In this document: one piece after another, positions 25,995-34,709 of the stretch
Position numbering within the stretch: position 1 is the stretch's first letter
Layout of the letters: each line of letters starts with the position of its first letter
DNA from: Candidatus Helarchaeota archaeon
Lineage (GTDB): Archaea > Asgardarchaeota > Lokiarchaeia > Helarchaeales > HEL-GB-A
Direction of reading: 5' to 3'
Assembly: GCA_013375455.1 (NCBI GenBank)
Contig: JABXJT010000050.1
Coordinates: forward strand, 1-36,553
Length of the DNA: 36,553 nt
The notes under the pieces: generated by a model
What the model was told of the DNA's origin: nothing
The model's database searches: none
The model's input: the letters and a program-made list of their open reading frames with translations, nothing else
Program-made: the position numbers and the translations under genes

Positions 25995-26810
25995 TTGGAA
26001 AGTGATTGTGTTTTATGTGAAGAAGAAGATCCAGATTTGAACTTACAATCGATTCCTAGTTTTTTGCCTTCTTACTTACCAGAAAAAGGTAGTGTACATT
26101 TAAATTGTCTAAAATACGAAGTTAATAATCGCATATCTCCTATAAAATATAGAAGAATTCCTATTATATTAGCTATTGGATTTTTTAGTGGATTATTTTT
26201 AATAGATTTTTCATTATGGTGGTTTATATTCCCAATTGTCATCTCGTATTTAATAATTTTATTCGTATGGGTTTTTAAGGCTTTAAATCCAAACAGGAGT
26301 CTCATGAGATGGATTCTAGAAAAACAAAAAATTAAGGAAAGGGAAATGAAACTAGAGGATAATCCAAAAGAACTTTGCGTTTCCTGTAGAGGTAATAAAC
26401 CAGATTCATGGAATTATATAAAAGAAAAAGGGAAAATCAGAGTAAATTTACTCTCAATTCCCTGTCTATTGCCAAAGAATTTACCTGAGAAAGGCTACAT
26501 TCATTTATCTTGTCTATCAGATGCTATTTATGAACATGATAATTATCTTAACGTTTGGTTATTTATGTTGTGGATTTTCATGCTCATCCCGGGAGGTCTT
26601 ACAGGACTGATGCTATCAAATTTTGGGATTATAGTAATAACATTACTTGTAATGTTTTCTACATGGCTGCCTTGGTATTTGCTCACTAGAACCTATCGCC
26701 TTCAGAAATGGACTAATGAGCAACTTTATGAGGAAGGGGATATTATTGCAGCCTATCAATTATTTGGAAAATGGAGATACATCAGGAAAAAGACGAAGCA
26801 CAAAAAATAA
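25995..26810 (+). CDS. Membrane protein with duplicated CxxC...HxxC zinc module
   Basis: The 271 residues form two copies of one unit. Each begins with a cytosolic or external zinc-like module followed by two membrane spans. The ligands are C5-x2-C8 with H35-x2-C38, and C128-x2-C131 with H170-x2-C173; both copies share LPEKGxxHLxCL. Hydrophobic spans lie about 55-94 and 188-230. The tail is basic. I do not recognise the family; the CCHC pattern might bind zinc in a treble-clef or half-RING way. TTG start at 25995 follows AGAAGGCGAAAG. Shared residues in both halves show an internal duplication. Confidence 0.6.
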   Translation: MESDCVLCEEEDPDLNLQSIPSFLPSYLPEKGSVHLNCLKYEVNNRISPIKYRRIPIILAIGFFSGLFLIDFSLWWFIFPIVISYLIILFVWVFKALNPNRSLMRWILEKQKIKEREMKLEDNPKELCVSCRGNKPDSWNYIKEKGKIRVNLLSIPCLLPKNLPEKGYIHLSCLSDAIYEHDNYLNVWLFMLWIFMLIPGGLTGLMLSNFGIIVITLLVMFSTWLPWYLLTRTYRLQKWTNEQLYEEGDIIAAYQLFGKWRYIRKKTKHKK

Positions 26811-26863
26811 TTCGCAAATTAATTATTATTTGAGATAATTACTCACACGCTCTGCCTTTCATG

Positions 26864-27436
26864 TTAAGTTGATGGATCGCCATGCAACGCCCGGACATAC
26901 TCCATCAATTGCTCGCGTACCTCCTGCAAGAGGGTGACGAGGTCAGGGTAGGGAACTTGATAATCCTCAGAGAAGGTTTCGGCAAGATAATAGATGAGCT
27001 CTTGAAGAGTTAATGCTGTAGCGGTCGAATAGACGCAGGAGTCGACCTCGCCATACGAGAGGTGCGACCCGCCGCACTTAGCACACGGTTCATTCACGGG
27101 ATAGGGAGGCTCCAATTTCGAGCACGTCCCACAGTGCGTCCGGATCATGATGGCCCGCTGAAATTTGAGGGCATCCTTGAAGTTCCGCAGGACCCGTTTG
27201 AAGCGGCCGTAGTGTACTGCCTTTAGTTCCTCGATTGGGAGGTTGAACGAGTCCTCGACCAGATCGTGGGGGTCAGGGTCCTGGGTGCCCCTTGATTGAA
27301 TGTTCAATTGCATGACAGGCCCGTTCTCGTTGTGGGATTCCACCTCGGACACGATCGAGGTGCTGCCATCGAAGACCAGCACGGTATCATCGTCGCGATA
27401 TTCTTCTAGGGCCTCTCTTAGATCTCTCACCTTCAT
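26864..27436 (-). CDS. GC-rich gene for a hypothetical zinc-ribbon protein
   Basis: The 190-residue protein starts with KVRDLREALEEYRDDDTVLVFDG, a pattern seen in many phage-like and bacterial small proteins. It then has an acidic middle and a zinc-ribbon-like element, CGTC near residue 102 followed by CAKCGG near 118. A helical C-terminus follows. The function is unknown. The gene is clearly more GC-rich than neighbours, as is the RadB-like gene at 25255, while the gene between them is AT-rich. ATG 27436. The gap of 180 bases to the divergent gene at 27617 shows no feature except AT-rich promoter-like DNA. Confidence 0.6.
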   Translation of the reverse strand: MKVRDLREALEEYRDDDTVLVFDGSTSIVSEVESHNENGPVMQLNIQSRGTQDPDPHDLVEDSFNLPIEELKAVHYGRFKRVLRNFKDALKFQRAIMIRTHCGTCSKLEPPYPVNEPCAKCGGSHLSYGEVDSCVYSTATALTLQELIYYLAETFSEDYQVPYPDLVTLLQEVREQLMEYVRALHGDPST

Positions 27437-27616
27437 TCATTTCCACTCCATTAGATCGTTTCTGCTTGATCGCCTCATCTTTTTCCCTAACAGCTTCATT
27501 CATATATTTCCTTCCATAATATTTAATTTGACACTCTTTAGTGAAATTATCCTTTTTTAAAAATTAAAGATTTTATTTTAGTTTAATGTAAAATCTAAAG
27601 GGTTTGAGGGAATGAA

Positions 27617-28201
27617 ATGAACCCAATAACTGAACAAGAACTCCAAGCTATGATAGATGAATATCTTACGAAGGTTCCATCAATACTTAAACCTTATGAG
27701 AAACCAGATAAGGAAGGTTATAGATTCTGGATGTTTGGTCAAGAAGAGTATCTTTTAGTAAAAAGCGTGAATATTTCCCGTCTCTCCATTCAAGCACTTC
27801 GTAGGTTGCCGATATACCTAATTCAACAGATGCGGGTGCATGTTGAGTATGATAACCTATGGTACTGGGGAATTGTTGATCATTTGGTAGAAAGTTCAAG
27901 AGGAAGTTTCTATGGAAAATGGCCCGCATGTACTGCCTTCAGAATGCTGATATCCGCTCAATTTTCTAGAGTTAAGGCCCCAAAGATACTTAAACTTATT
28001 GAGAAAGACCCGAAATTTAGCGATATCAAACCCCCTGATATTTATACATACCCAACTTATGATTTAATTTCAGAATCTTGGGTGGTTCACGGCTACCTCT
28101 GTTATCCAGTGTTGGAATCTCTTGTTAAATTTGCGATGCCTACTATAATTGATCTGAATGGGAAACTAAAACAAAAAATAAACGTGGGGGGGAACTTTTA
28201 A
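27617..28201 (+). CDS. Hypothetical 194-residue protein
   Basis: I do not recognise the family. The first half is helical with the block LSIQALRRLPIYLIQQMRVHVEYDN. The centre holds FYGKWPACTAFRMLISAQFSR, and the second half is rich in Tyr, Pro and Ile. There is no signal peptide or convincing membrane span. ATG 27617 follows GAGGG at a fair distance. The region from its stop to 28350 (148 bases) contains a T/A-rich tract that may act as a terminator; nothing else is visible. Confidence 0.6.
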   Translation: MNPITEQELQAMIDEYLTKVPSILKPYEKPDKEGYRFWMFGQEEYLLVKSVNISRLSIQALRRLPIYLIQQMRVHVEYDNLWYWGIVDHLVESSRGSFYGKWPACTAFRMLISAQFSRVKAPKILKLIEKDPKFSDIKPPDIYTYPTYDLISESWVVHGYLCYPVLESLVKFAMPTIIDLNGKLKQKINVGGNF

Positions 28202-28349
28202 TAAGAATAATTGACACATAAACCCCCATGTAAAATAGAGTACCAAAGATATCGGGATTGCCTCTTAGTAGAGCGATCCACAATTTTCTATCTTCCCGAA
28301 AAATATTTTTATTAAAAAAAGATTATTTATTTCTCTTGTTCTGGTTTTT

Positions 28350-29996
28350 TCAACCTTTATTACTCACCAATTCTTCTTCTTTATAAAAGGGAGAATGATG
28401 GAGGAGCCAACGTAGCGGTTTTAAGAGGAATCGAAAGGGTCCTAAATATTTTAAATATAAATCCAAATCTGTATCGTTTAATCCAGCAAAAATTAGCATA
28501 AATATGAGAAAGAAACTAAACAGAATGGTGCCTCGCACAAACATACCTATAACTATGTCTATAATTGAAGTGCTATGTGGAAATACAAATAACTCAAATA
28601 ATCCAAAGCAAAGCAAAGTAAGGATCATGCTCACAGTAGCTTTCCCAAGTATCGCCAAATACATTTTCGCAGGGTTGTGGGTGTATCGTTTCATGTAATA
28701 AAAGGCGACTGGAAAAATAGCGAGTGAAGAGATCAAAAGACTCAAGGGACCCGCATAGAGAGAGGCTTCCAACCCCAAAACGTTATTGAAATAGATTACA
28801 AGGATGGGAACTAAAAAGATTTGGATTAGTGTGAGAATCAGAATGAGGATTGCCGCTTTTCTTCCCTTGCCTAACCCCATTAATAAAGTACAAACCAAAA
28901 ATTCAACTCCAAGGATAGCGACAGCTACTGAGAGGAGGATAAAAGGAATATGGGCAAAGGTATACTCAGGTCCGTGTAAAAATTCCAGAATAATATATGA
29001 TAATCCAATGTATACAGTTAGTAAAAAAACTGTCATATTAAATCCATTATGTAATGTATTTTTCATATAGTTATCAATCAATTTATAATCATTCATGGCT
29101 TTTGCTTCGGATATTGCTGGAACTTGAGGTGCCCCGATTTGGCAAATGGCGAGTGCTACGCTGGCATACGCTATAATTACCCCATTAGCACTGACCACAG
29201 TTGTTGCAACCCCTAAAAGCCCTGAGTACCAGAGAGTTTGAATCCAGAGAATCGCACCTGTAAAAATTATGTTAGGAATGGTGCAATAAACACCATACCT
29301 AAAAATTTGTATCATCTCTGCCCGTTGCCCTCCTTTGAAAATAGAACGAAGTGAATAGGGAATTACCTTTTTACCATACAGAACTGTCAGAATAATTTGA
29401 ACAATAGGATTCAAAACAAGCATTAGAGGGAGGAGAACTGCATTGGTGGGTTCTGGAACTAAAAATAGGATTATAAAAGCCACCCCTCCACTCACTAATC
29501 CACCAGCAAAAAGAATTTTTCCAATATAATCGAATCGATGGACAGCTGCGAGATTTCCTCTAAAATTACTATGAAAGAAGTTAAAATAATAAATCAAAGA
29601 CATTAACCCAAAAATTATTCCATATTCAAGATTATGGGGAAACAACCAAATTGCGACAACAAAAAAAATGCCAAAGAATATGATCCCAATCAAATTGCAA
29701 ATGAAAAATCCAGATTTAGCATATATAAGTGCTTTTTCCTTGGAATCAACCAGGGATTCTGAGATATATTTGGCTATTGATTGATTAAAGCCACCAGCTA
29801 CACATGTACCGATGATATTTAAAGCCATAGCGGTTGTAAAAAACCCAAGAAGCTCGTCACCAACTCCAATATCCGTACGACTGGCAACCACCAGGAATAT
29901 CCACCCCATCACTCCAGCTAATACGCTAAACCCCATCATATAGGTGCTGCTCGTTACCAACCGTTCCACGGAGGGTTTCTCAAAGACATCAGTCAT
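28350..29996 (-). CDS. MOP-superfamily polysaccharide/lipid-linked sugar flippase
   Basis: The ~548-residue protein has about 14 predicted membrane spans and the layout of Wzx/RfbX-type flippases. An N-terminal span pair with MGFSVLAGVMGWIFLVVASR is followed by GFFTTAMALNIIGTCVAGGFNQSIAKYISE, and a central PQVPAISEAKAMND loop that is typical of the family. These proteins move lipid-linked oligosaccharides across the membrane for S-layer glycosylation or surface glycans. The cytoplasmic C-terminal tail is basic. ATG 29996 is chosen; GTG 30005 is also in frame. It is divergent from a small membrane gene and the GH29 gene, so a link with glycan handling is plausible. Confidence 0.85.
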   Translation of the reverse strand: MTDVFEKPSVERLVTSSTYMMGFSVLAGVMGWIFLVVASRTDIGVGDELLGFFTTAMALNIIGTCVAGGFNQSIAKYISESLVDSKEKALIYAKSGFFICNLIGIIFFGIFFVVAIWLFPHNLEYGIIFGLMSLIYYFNFFHSNFRGNLAAVHRFDYIGKILFAGGLVSGGVAFIILFLVPEPTNAVLLPLMLVLNPIVQIILTVLYGKKVIPYSLRSIFKGGQRAEMIQIFRYGVYCTIPNIIFTGAILWIQTLWYSGLLGVATTVVSANGVIIAYASVALAICQIGAPQVPAISEAKAMNDYKLIDNYMKNTLHNGFNMTVFLLTVYIGLSYIILEFLHGPEYTFAHIPFILLSVAVAILGVEFLVCTLLMGLGKGRKAAILILILTLIQIFLVPILVIYFNNVLGLEASLYAGPLSLLISSLAIFPVAFYYMKRYTHNPAKMYLAILGKATVSMILTLLCFGLFELFVFPHSTSIIDIVIGMFVRGTILFSFFLIFMLIFAGLNDTDLDLYLKYLGPFRFLLKPLRWLLHHSPFYKEEELVSNKG

Positions 29997-30058
29997 TTGG
30001 GTCACAATAAATTTTAACAGTCAATTCGCTCTAGGATTTATAAAGGAGATCCCGGTCC

Positions 30059-30223
30059 ATGAAATTGAAGAACACTCATTCGCCGTCAAAGGGAATTTTG
30101 TGGGACCTCCTTGTTGTCAATAGGTTATATATCATCATATTTCTATTTATAATTCCTATTATTCATTTAATCTTCCAACTTGGATACATCCCTCCGCTTG
30201 ACACTATTATAAGAAAGAACTGA
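30059..30223 (+). CDS. Small single-span membrane protein
   Basis: AAAGGAGA ends about 10 bases before ATG 30059, and a TATA-like TTTATAAA lies before it. The 54-residue product has a basic N-terminus, a strongly hydrophobic segment at about 21-43 (RLYIIIFLFIIPIIHLIFQL) and a short polar tail. Its stop lies within the loop of a perfect 14-base inverted repeat. I do not know its function. It could be an intact small protein or the shortened N-terminus of a longer membrane protein, but the good ribosome site favours translation. Confidence 0.5.
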   Translation: MKLKNTHSPSKGILWDLLVVNRLYIIIFLFIIPIIHLIFQLGYIPPLDTIIRKN

Positions 30224-30239
30224 ATCTTTCTTATAATAG
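30204..30239. repeat. Perfect 14-base inverted repeat (hairpin)
   Basis: CTATTATAAGAAAG at 30204-30217 and its exact complement at 30226-30239 enclose an 8-base loop that contains the TGA stop of the small membrane gene. It could end transcription of that gene, act as a protein-binding site for the GH29 promoter 50 bases downstream, or mark an old mobile-element footprint. No T-run follows directly, which weakens the terminator reading. Confidence 0.7.
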
Positions 30240-30288
30240 CAATTTCATTATTGTTATTATGACAAAGAATTAATTCAAAGGAATTTAA

Positions 30289-31782
30289 TTGAGAGAAAGA
30301 ATTATACGCCTTCCACAAAACGAGACGCATTGGAAACGTGTGAAGAGTTATGTAGAAGAAATACCAGATTCGGATTATAAACATGCTCCTGAAGATGCGT
30401 ATAATAGTTTCCGTGATATGAAATATGGAGTGCGAATCCATTGGGGTATATATTCCATTTGGTTTCTTTCACACGAGTCTTGGCATTTTCTAGCGCTCTC
30501 AAATAAAAAGCGGCAGGAATATCAAGAGCTATACAAGTCGTTTAACCCAATTGGTTTTGATGCTGAAGATTGGATGGATTTTTTTGAACGTGCTGGGTTT
30601 AAATGTTTTGCGTTTACCACAAAACATCATGAAGGCTTTTCAATGTATGATACAAAAACTCGGGTAAAAAGACGTATAAATTGGACCGCCCCGGGTGGAC
30701 CTATCATTGAAAAATGCGACTTAGCATATAGCATTATGGAAACACCGTTTAAAAGAGATATTGTCAAGGAATTATGTGATGCCGCTCATAAACACGATAT
30801 CAAAATTGATTTATATTTCTCTCACCCGGATTGGTATGATGCCGATTTCAGGCCCTATGGTTTTCATCCTTTAATAACACCAGATTCAATATTACATCCT
30901 AAAAAGTACGCATGGGGGGTTAGTTATATTAGGTTTATTTATGGTCTATTTCGATACAATAAAAAAATTGGACTAGCTCTAAATTTTAAACCTAATTTCG
31001 CACCAAATGTTTCGAAAGAGGAAACAACACATACCCTTGAGCGACACCGTGCTCAGCTCATTGAAATCCTTAGCAATTATGGAAAGATCGATATGGTTTG
31101 TCTTGATATGTGGATGGGACCTGATCTTTGGCCTTATATGCGTGAGACAATGAAGATACTCCGAAAAATCCAACCAGAAACTATGTTTAGAGCCCGAGGG
31201 ATTGGTAACTATGGAGATTATTATACACCTGAATGTGCTATACCTGACGACCCCGAAAATACCAATATGCCTTGGATGGTTATCTATCCTTTAGCTTCAT
31301 CTTTTTCTTATGATCCAAATGGAAATAAGTATAAGGGATCAAAATGGATATTGCACAATCTAATTGATATTGTCTCAAAAGGAGGAAATTTTATGGTTGG
31401 AATTGGTCCTGATTCTAATGGGAAATGGCACCCACAAGCCATTAAGGATCTTGAAGAAGCAGGAGCTTGGTTAAAAATAAATGGAGAAGCCATTTATAAC
31501 ACGCGCATGTGGACTCATTGGAAGGAAGGAAAAAATGTTCGATTTACTAAATCCAAGGATTGGAAATTTGTCTATATTATATGTCTCAAGTGGCCAGGTA
31601 AAAAACTTAAAAGCAAAGTAGTACGGGCAAAGGTTAATTCTAAAATATATATGTTTGGATTAGATAAAGAACTCGCATGGTGTCAAAACGATAAGGAATT
31701 AATGATTAAAATACCACAATCAGTATGTGAGCAAAAACCTTGTAAACATGCTTGGGTTTTTAAAATAGAATTGGAATCCTGA
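30289..31782 (+). CDS. GH29 alpha-L-fucosidase
   Basis: GH29 enzymes release alpha-L-fucose by a retaining mechanism. The 497-residue protein has the family core: DMKYGVRIHWGIYS at 43-56, AFTTKHHEGFSMYDT at 108-122 and the IDLYFSHPDW strand. The probable nucleophile is Asp273 in CLDMW, followed by YYTPE. The acid/base Glu is variable in this family and I do not assign it. TTG start at 30289 is supported by AAAGGA 6 bases upstream. No signal peptide, so the enzyme is intracellular. With the sulfatases and the GH2 enzyme it suggests breakdown of sulfated, fucose-containing glycans. Confidence 0.92.
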   Translation: MRERIIRLPQNETHWKRVKSYVEEIPDSDYKHAPEDAYNSFRDMKYGVRIHWGIYSIWFLSHESWHFLALSNKKRQEYQELYKSFNPIGFDAEDWMDFFERAGFKCFAFTTKHHEGFSMYDTKTRVKRRINWTAPGGPIIEKCDLAYSIMETPFKRDIVKELCDAAHKHDIKIDLYFSHPDWYDADFRPYGFHPLITPDSILHPKKYAWGVSYIRFIYGLFRYNKKIGLALNFKPNFAPNVSKEETTHTLERHRAQLIEILSNYGKIDMVCLDMWMGPDLWPYMRETMKILRKIQPETMFRARGIGNYGDYYTPECAIPDDPENTNMPWMVIYPLASSFSYDPNGNKYKGSKWILHNLIDIVSKGGNFMVGIGPDSNGKWHPQAIKDLEEAGAWLKINGEAIYNTRMWTHWKEGKNVRFTKSKDWKFVYIICLKWPGKKLKSKVVRAKVNSKIYMFGLDKELAWCQNDKELMIKIPQSVCEQKPCKHAWVFKIELES

Positions 31783-32019
31783 GATTCTATGAAGTATAAT
31801 GCTTGTTATATTCCTTTTCCTTTTATTAAAATCGTAAAATCTGATCTTAAAAATGTGATCGCCGCGTTGCTCTAAATTCTCTTTTAGTTCATCTATTCGA
31901 TATACTTCTTCATCCGCTATGGAATAACAAATGAATATCTTAATTGGAGCTCTACCTCGACAGAATTTGAGTATTATTGAAATATCTCTAGTCGCTACAT
32001 CCATCCACTCCTTTTTCAA
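31720..32019 (-). pseudogene. Truncated TIR-domain gene remnant
   Basis: Residues ~25-58 read IKIFICYSIADEEVYRIDEL then KENLEQRGDHIFKI, which fits the first strand and helix of a TIR domain (kIFISYS..D...i..L...Le..G). After about residue 60 the sequence turns basic and unlike TIR, and the NADase Glu helix and later strands are missing. The last 63 bases overlap the convergent GH29 gene. TTG 32019 is the only upstream start. I read it as the broken start of a TIR protein; intact TIR proteins cleave NAD or signal in antiviral defence. Confidence 0.45.
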
Positions 32020-32224
32020 AGGATTTTCCCTCTACACAGCGTCCACGTCCTCCCTGGCAAGAAAAAAGACCTTTCCCCTCACAATTTGCCGATCTACTTT
32101 GGCATGAAAGGGTGATATAAAAATTAACTAAAAAATTTATAGAAATACGGTTATACCCAGCTATTTATGTAAAAAAAATGGCGTAACTTTAATCGAGGTC
32201 CCTTATACAATTGAATATGACAAA

Positions 32225-32722
32225 ATGCAAGATTATATCATCATAAAAAGTAAGGAGAGAAATTTAAGCATACCAGAAATTAATAATAAAATAGATTACA
32301 AAGAACTAGATATATATTCATCCAATAATTTGAATGAATTAAAAAAATTGCAAGAAATTGCAGTGCAACGAGGCGGTAAATGCCGATCAACTGAATACAT
32401 CAATAATCGTACGAAAGTGGAGTTAGTATGCAAGGAAGGGCACGTCTGGGAAGCGACTCCTGATAGCATAAAACAAGGTAAATGGTGTAAAAAATGTACA
32501 GGATTATCGCTTAAGAAGATGCAGGAAATTGCAAAGCAGCGAGGAGGGAAATGCATATCACCTGAATATGTGAATAATTACACGAAATTAGAATTTCAGT
32601 GCAAGGAAGGGCACATTTGGGAATCGATTCCTAGCAATATAAAAAGGGGTACCTGGTGCCCAAAGTGTGGAGCAAAAGGAGGGGGTCGCAAGCGAAGATT
32701 AAGAAAACAATTAAATCATTGA
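32225..32722 (+). CDS. Zinc-ribbon repeat protein, probably 5'-truncated
   Basis: From ATG 32225 the protein has 165 residues with two copies of a ~50-residue unit: MQEIAKQRGGKC..., TKLEFQCKEGHIWES..., GxWCPKCG. This resembles the zinc-ribbon repeats (DUF4379-like or phage-type treble-clef) that follow nuclease-type domains. The open frame extends upstream to 32132 and still reads like protein (NGVTLIEVPYTIEYDKM), but has no start codon before a stop at 32129-32131. So the frame seems to be the end of a longer gene whose N-terminal domain was lost. The tail is very basic (GGGRKRRLRKQ). Zinc and nucleic-acid binding are likely. Confidence 0.6.
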   Translation: MQDYIIIKSKERNLSIPEINNKIDYKELDIYSSNNLNELKKLQEIAVQRGGKCRSTEYINNRTKVELVCKEGHVWEATPDSIKQGKWCKKCTGLSLKKMQEIAKQRGGKCISPEYVNNYTKLEFQCKEGHIWESIPSNIKRGTWCPKCGAKGGGRKRRLRKQLNH

Positions 32723-32812
32723 TTAATAAAATAAAATCTCCAAATAATAAAAATTAATATATGTCATAAGTTATATTTTTGTAGTTAATAAGAGAATCTA
32801 ATTTTTCGGTGT

Positions 32813-33724
32813 ATGATGTTGGTGAGACAATTCAAAGTTATATTAACTGGGCTTAGCAATGCAGGGAAAACCTCAATTTTGTCGGTACTTGATAGACAGT
32901 TCCATAAATTATCTGGGCTTGTCCCGACGAGAGGAATCATTCGCTCTGTATCAAACGTGTTAAAAATGAACATAATTAGATGGGATCTTGGGGGACAAGA
33001 ACAATATCGTAAGGACTATCTAAGCCCTGAATCCAATGCATTAGTAGAATCTTCATTAATAATTTTCGTCATTGATGTTCAAGATGAAGATACTTATGAT
33101 AAAGCAATTGAATATTACGATAACCTTTTAAAAGTAATCAAGGAAAATGATGAGAACCCATATTTCCTAATCTGTCTCCATAAGGTTGACCCCGAACTTT
33201 ATGATAAATACAAAGAAAATGTTAAAGATTTGATGAAATCGTTCAAGGAGAAGTCTAAAGGGTGGAATCATGAAATTTTCGTGACTTCAATTTTTAATCG
33301 TAGTTCCATTATCGAGGCATTTTCTTTTGGTATTGCTCAATTCCTGCCCAAGAAAAAAGCCTTGGACTTACTATTAAAGAATTTCATGTCTGACGCAAAA
33401 CAGACAGGCGAAAAGGTATCTGGCACCTGGATATGGGATGAAAATTCTATTTTTTTAAGCATGGTTTTTGATGATAAAAAAACCGAAAAAAATAGCGTAA
33501 TAGCATCCATGGGGATCATTGGGATAGTTGAATCATTTGAAAAAGAAGGAGAATTTCGATCCTTAATGCTGGAAATCAATAAAGAGTATCAATTCTTAGT
33601 CATAAAGGTTGGTAAAATATACACGGCCATCGTTGGGAAAAACGTAGATTTTGAAAAAATATGGAAACTCTACGATGAGCAGTATTTAACAAATTTAGAG
33701 GAAATCATAGAAAAAGAGGAATGA
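32813..33724 (+). CDS. Rag/Gtr-like small GTPase with C-terminal extension
   Basis: The G domain occupies residues ~7-185. G1 is GLSNAGKT (13-20), G2 has Thr39 in VPTRG, G3 is WDLGGQ (57-62) and G4 is HKVD (123-126). HKxD in place of NKxD and the WDxGGQ motif are marks of the Rag/Gtr and Arf-like groups. The remaining ~115 residues mix helix and strand (YQFLVIKVGKIYTAIVGK), like the roadblock-type tail of Rag proteins. All nucleotide motifs are intact, so GTP hydrolysis is expected. It is cytosolic. ATG 32813 is assigned, but alignment with the fragment at 25093 suggests GTG 32822 is possible. It converges on the longin-like gene with 15 bases between. Confidence 0.85.
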   Translation: MMLVRQFKVILTGLSNAGKTSILSVLDRQFHKLSGLVPTRGIIRSVSNVLKMNIIRWDLGGQEQYRKDYLSPESNALVESSLIIFVIDVQDEDTYDKAIEYYDNLLKVIKENDENPYFLICLHKVDPELYDKYKENVKDLMKSFKEKSKGWNHEIFVTSIFNRSSIIEAFSFGIAQFLPKKKALDLLLKNFMSDAKQTGEKVSGTWIWDENSIFLSMVFDDKKTEKNSVIASMGIIGIVESFEKEGEFRSLMLEINKEYQFLVIKVGKIYTAIVGKNVDFEKIWKLYDEQYLTNLEEIIEKEE

Positions 33725-33739
33725 GATCAAATTTAATGG

Positions 33740-34669
33740 TTAATCCATTTCGGGGATCCATTCAATATGGTTTAAATAATCCTCAATTCGATCAATGAGT
33801 TCTAGAAGAAATTCATCGTCATGGGGGGCAAGGACTTCCAGCAGGCTTTTTAGAAATTCACGAGTTTCTGCGTCGCGATGTTGCATTACGAGCTTATAAT
33901 CAATTAAATCGGTGAGACTCTCTTGTAAAAGTTGCATATTCTCGCTTTCCTTTTTTAGTTGCTGATTTTTATCGGAAAGTTGTTTTTGGATGGAGGAAAT
34001 TTTTACTTTTAGTTCTTCAATTTCCATTCTTAATGCTAATGAAGCTTTAAATCGTGACATTGTTTCTTCGCTTTTTATTTTTTCACTGAGTTGCTTAATC
34101 ATATCTTGGAGCGTCTCAATCATGCTTTCTTTGTTTTTTAAGTCCTCTTTTAACTGTTCATGTTCCCGTTCAATTTTATCGGCTTTATGTTCAGCGGCAA
34201 GAATAATGGCCAATTCATCCTCATTAATCGGTATTTGGTGATTTGTAACTGCATGGTATAATACGGGTAAAGTCTGAGATGCATTCTCCGTGTATCTGAG
34301 CACGTCCCGGAAAGTCGTGGTTCGGGCATCGAATCGTTTCACGGGGAATTCCTGGAGGACGATTTTAGCACCCATTGGTATTATTTTTTTGTATTCTTGA
34401 GGGTTTTCGTGTTTTTCAAGTAAGAGAGCGATGACGAAATTCGGTGCAATGTAGTACTGGGCGGTTATCAGTCCTGAAAAAAAGCTCACAACGTTGAGTT
34501 CTTTCAATTTTAAAGTGATGACGCTTGCATCTAGCTGCCTCATGCGGTGTAAGCTCCCAATTCGCATTATTTCTTGCTGAGTTAACTCAAAGTCTTCAGG
34601 AGGATACTTATAGATGAGAAAAAATCCTTCTTTATTCGTCCACCCAATTAACGCTATCCCGCGTGGCAT
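33740..34669 (-). CDS. Longin-like N-terminal domain plus coiled coil
   Basis: The protein has 309 residues. Residues ~1-110 have the strand pattern of longin or roadblock-type domains: RGIALIGWTNKEGFFLIYKYP first, then YYIAPNFVIALLLEKHENPQEY. Residues ~165-260 form a coiled coil (HEQLKEDLKNKES, KVSSIQ-type heptads), and the C-terminus is a short acidic helical part. Longin domains in eukaryotes lie on SNAREs and on GTPase-regulating complexes. Here the neighbour, convergent, is a Rag-like GTPase, so a scaffold or regulator role is attractive but unproven. ATG 34669. No signal or membrane span. Confidence 0.6.
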   Translation of the reverse strand: MPRGIALIGWTNKEGFFLIYKYPPEDFELTQQEIMRIGSLHRMRQLDASVITLKLKELNVVSFFSGLITAQYYIAPNFVIALLLEKHENPQEYKKIIPMGAKIVLQEFPVKRFDARTTTFRDVLRYTENASQTLPVLYHAVTNHQIPINEDELAIILAAEHKADKIEREHEQLKEDLKNKESMIETLQDMIKQLSEKIKSEETMSRFKASLALRMEIEELKVKISSIQKQLSDKNQQLKKESENMQLLQESLTDLIDYKLVMQHRDAETREFLKSLLEVLAPHDDEFLLELIDRIEDYLNHIEWIPEMD

Positions 34670-34709
34670 GAATTAAATGTTTGACCTTACCTTATAAGTG
34701 TCTTTTTAT

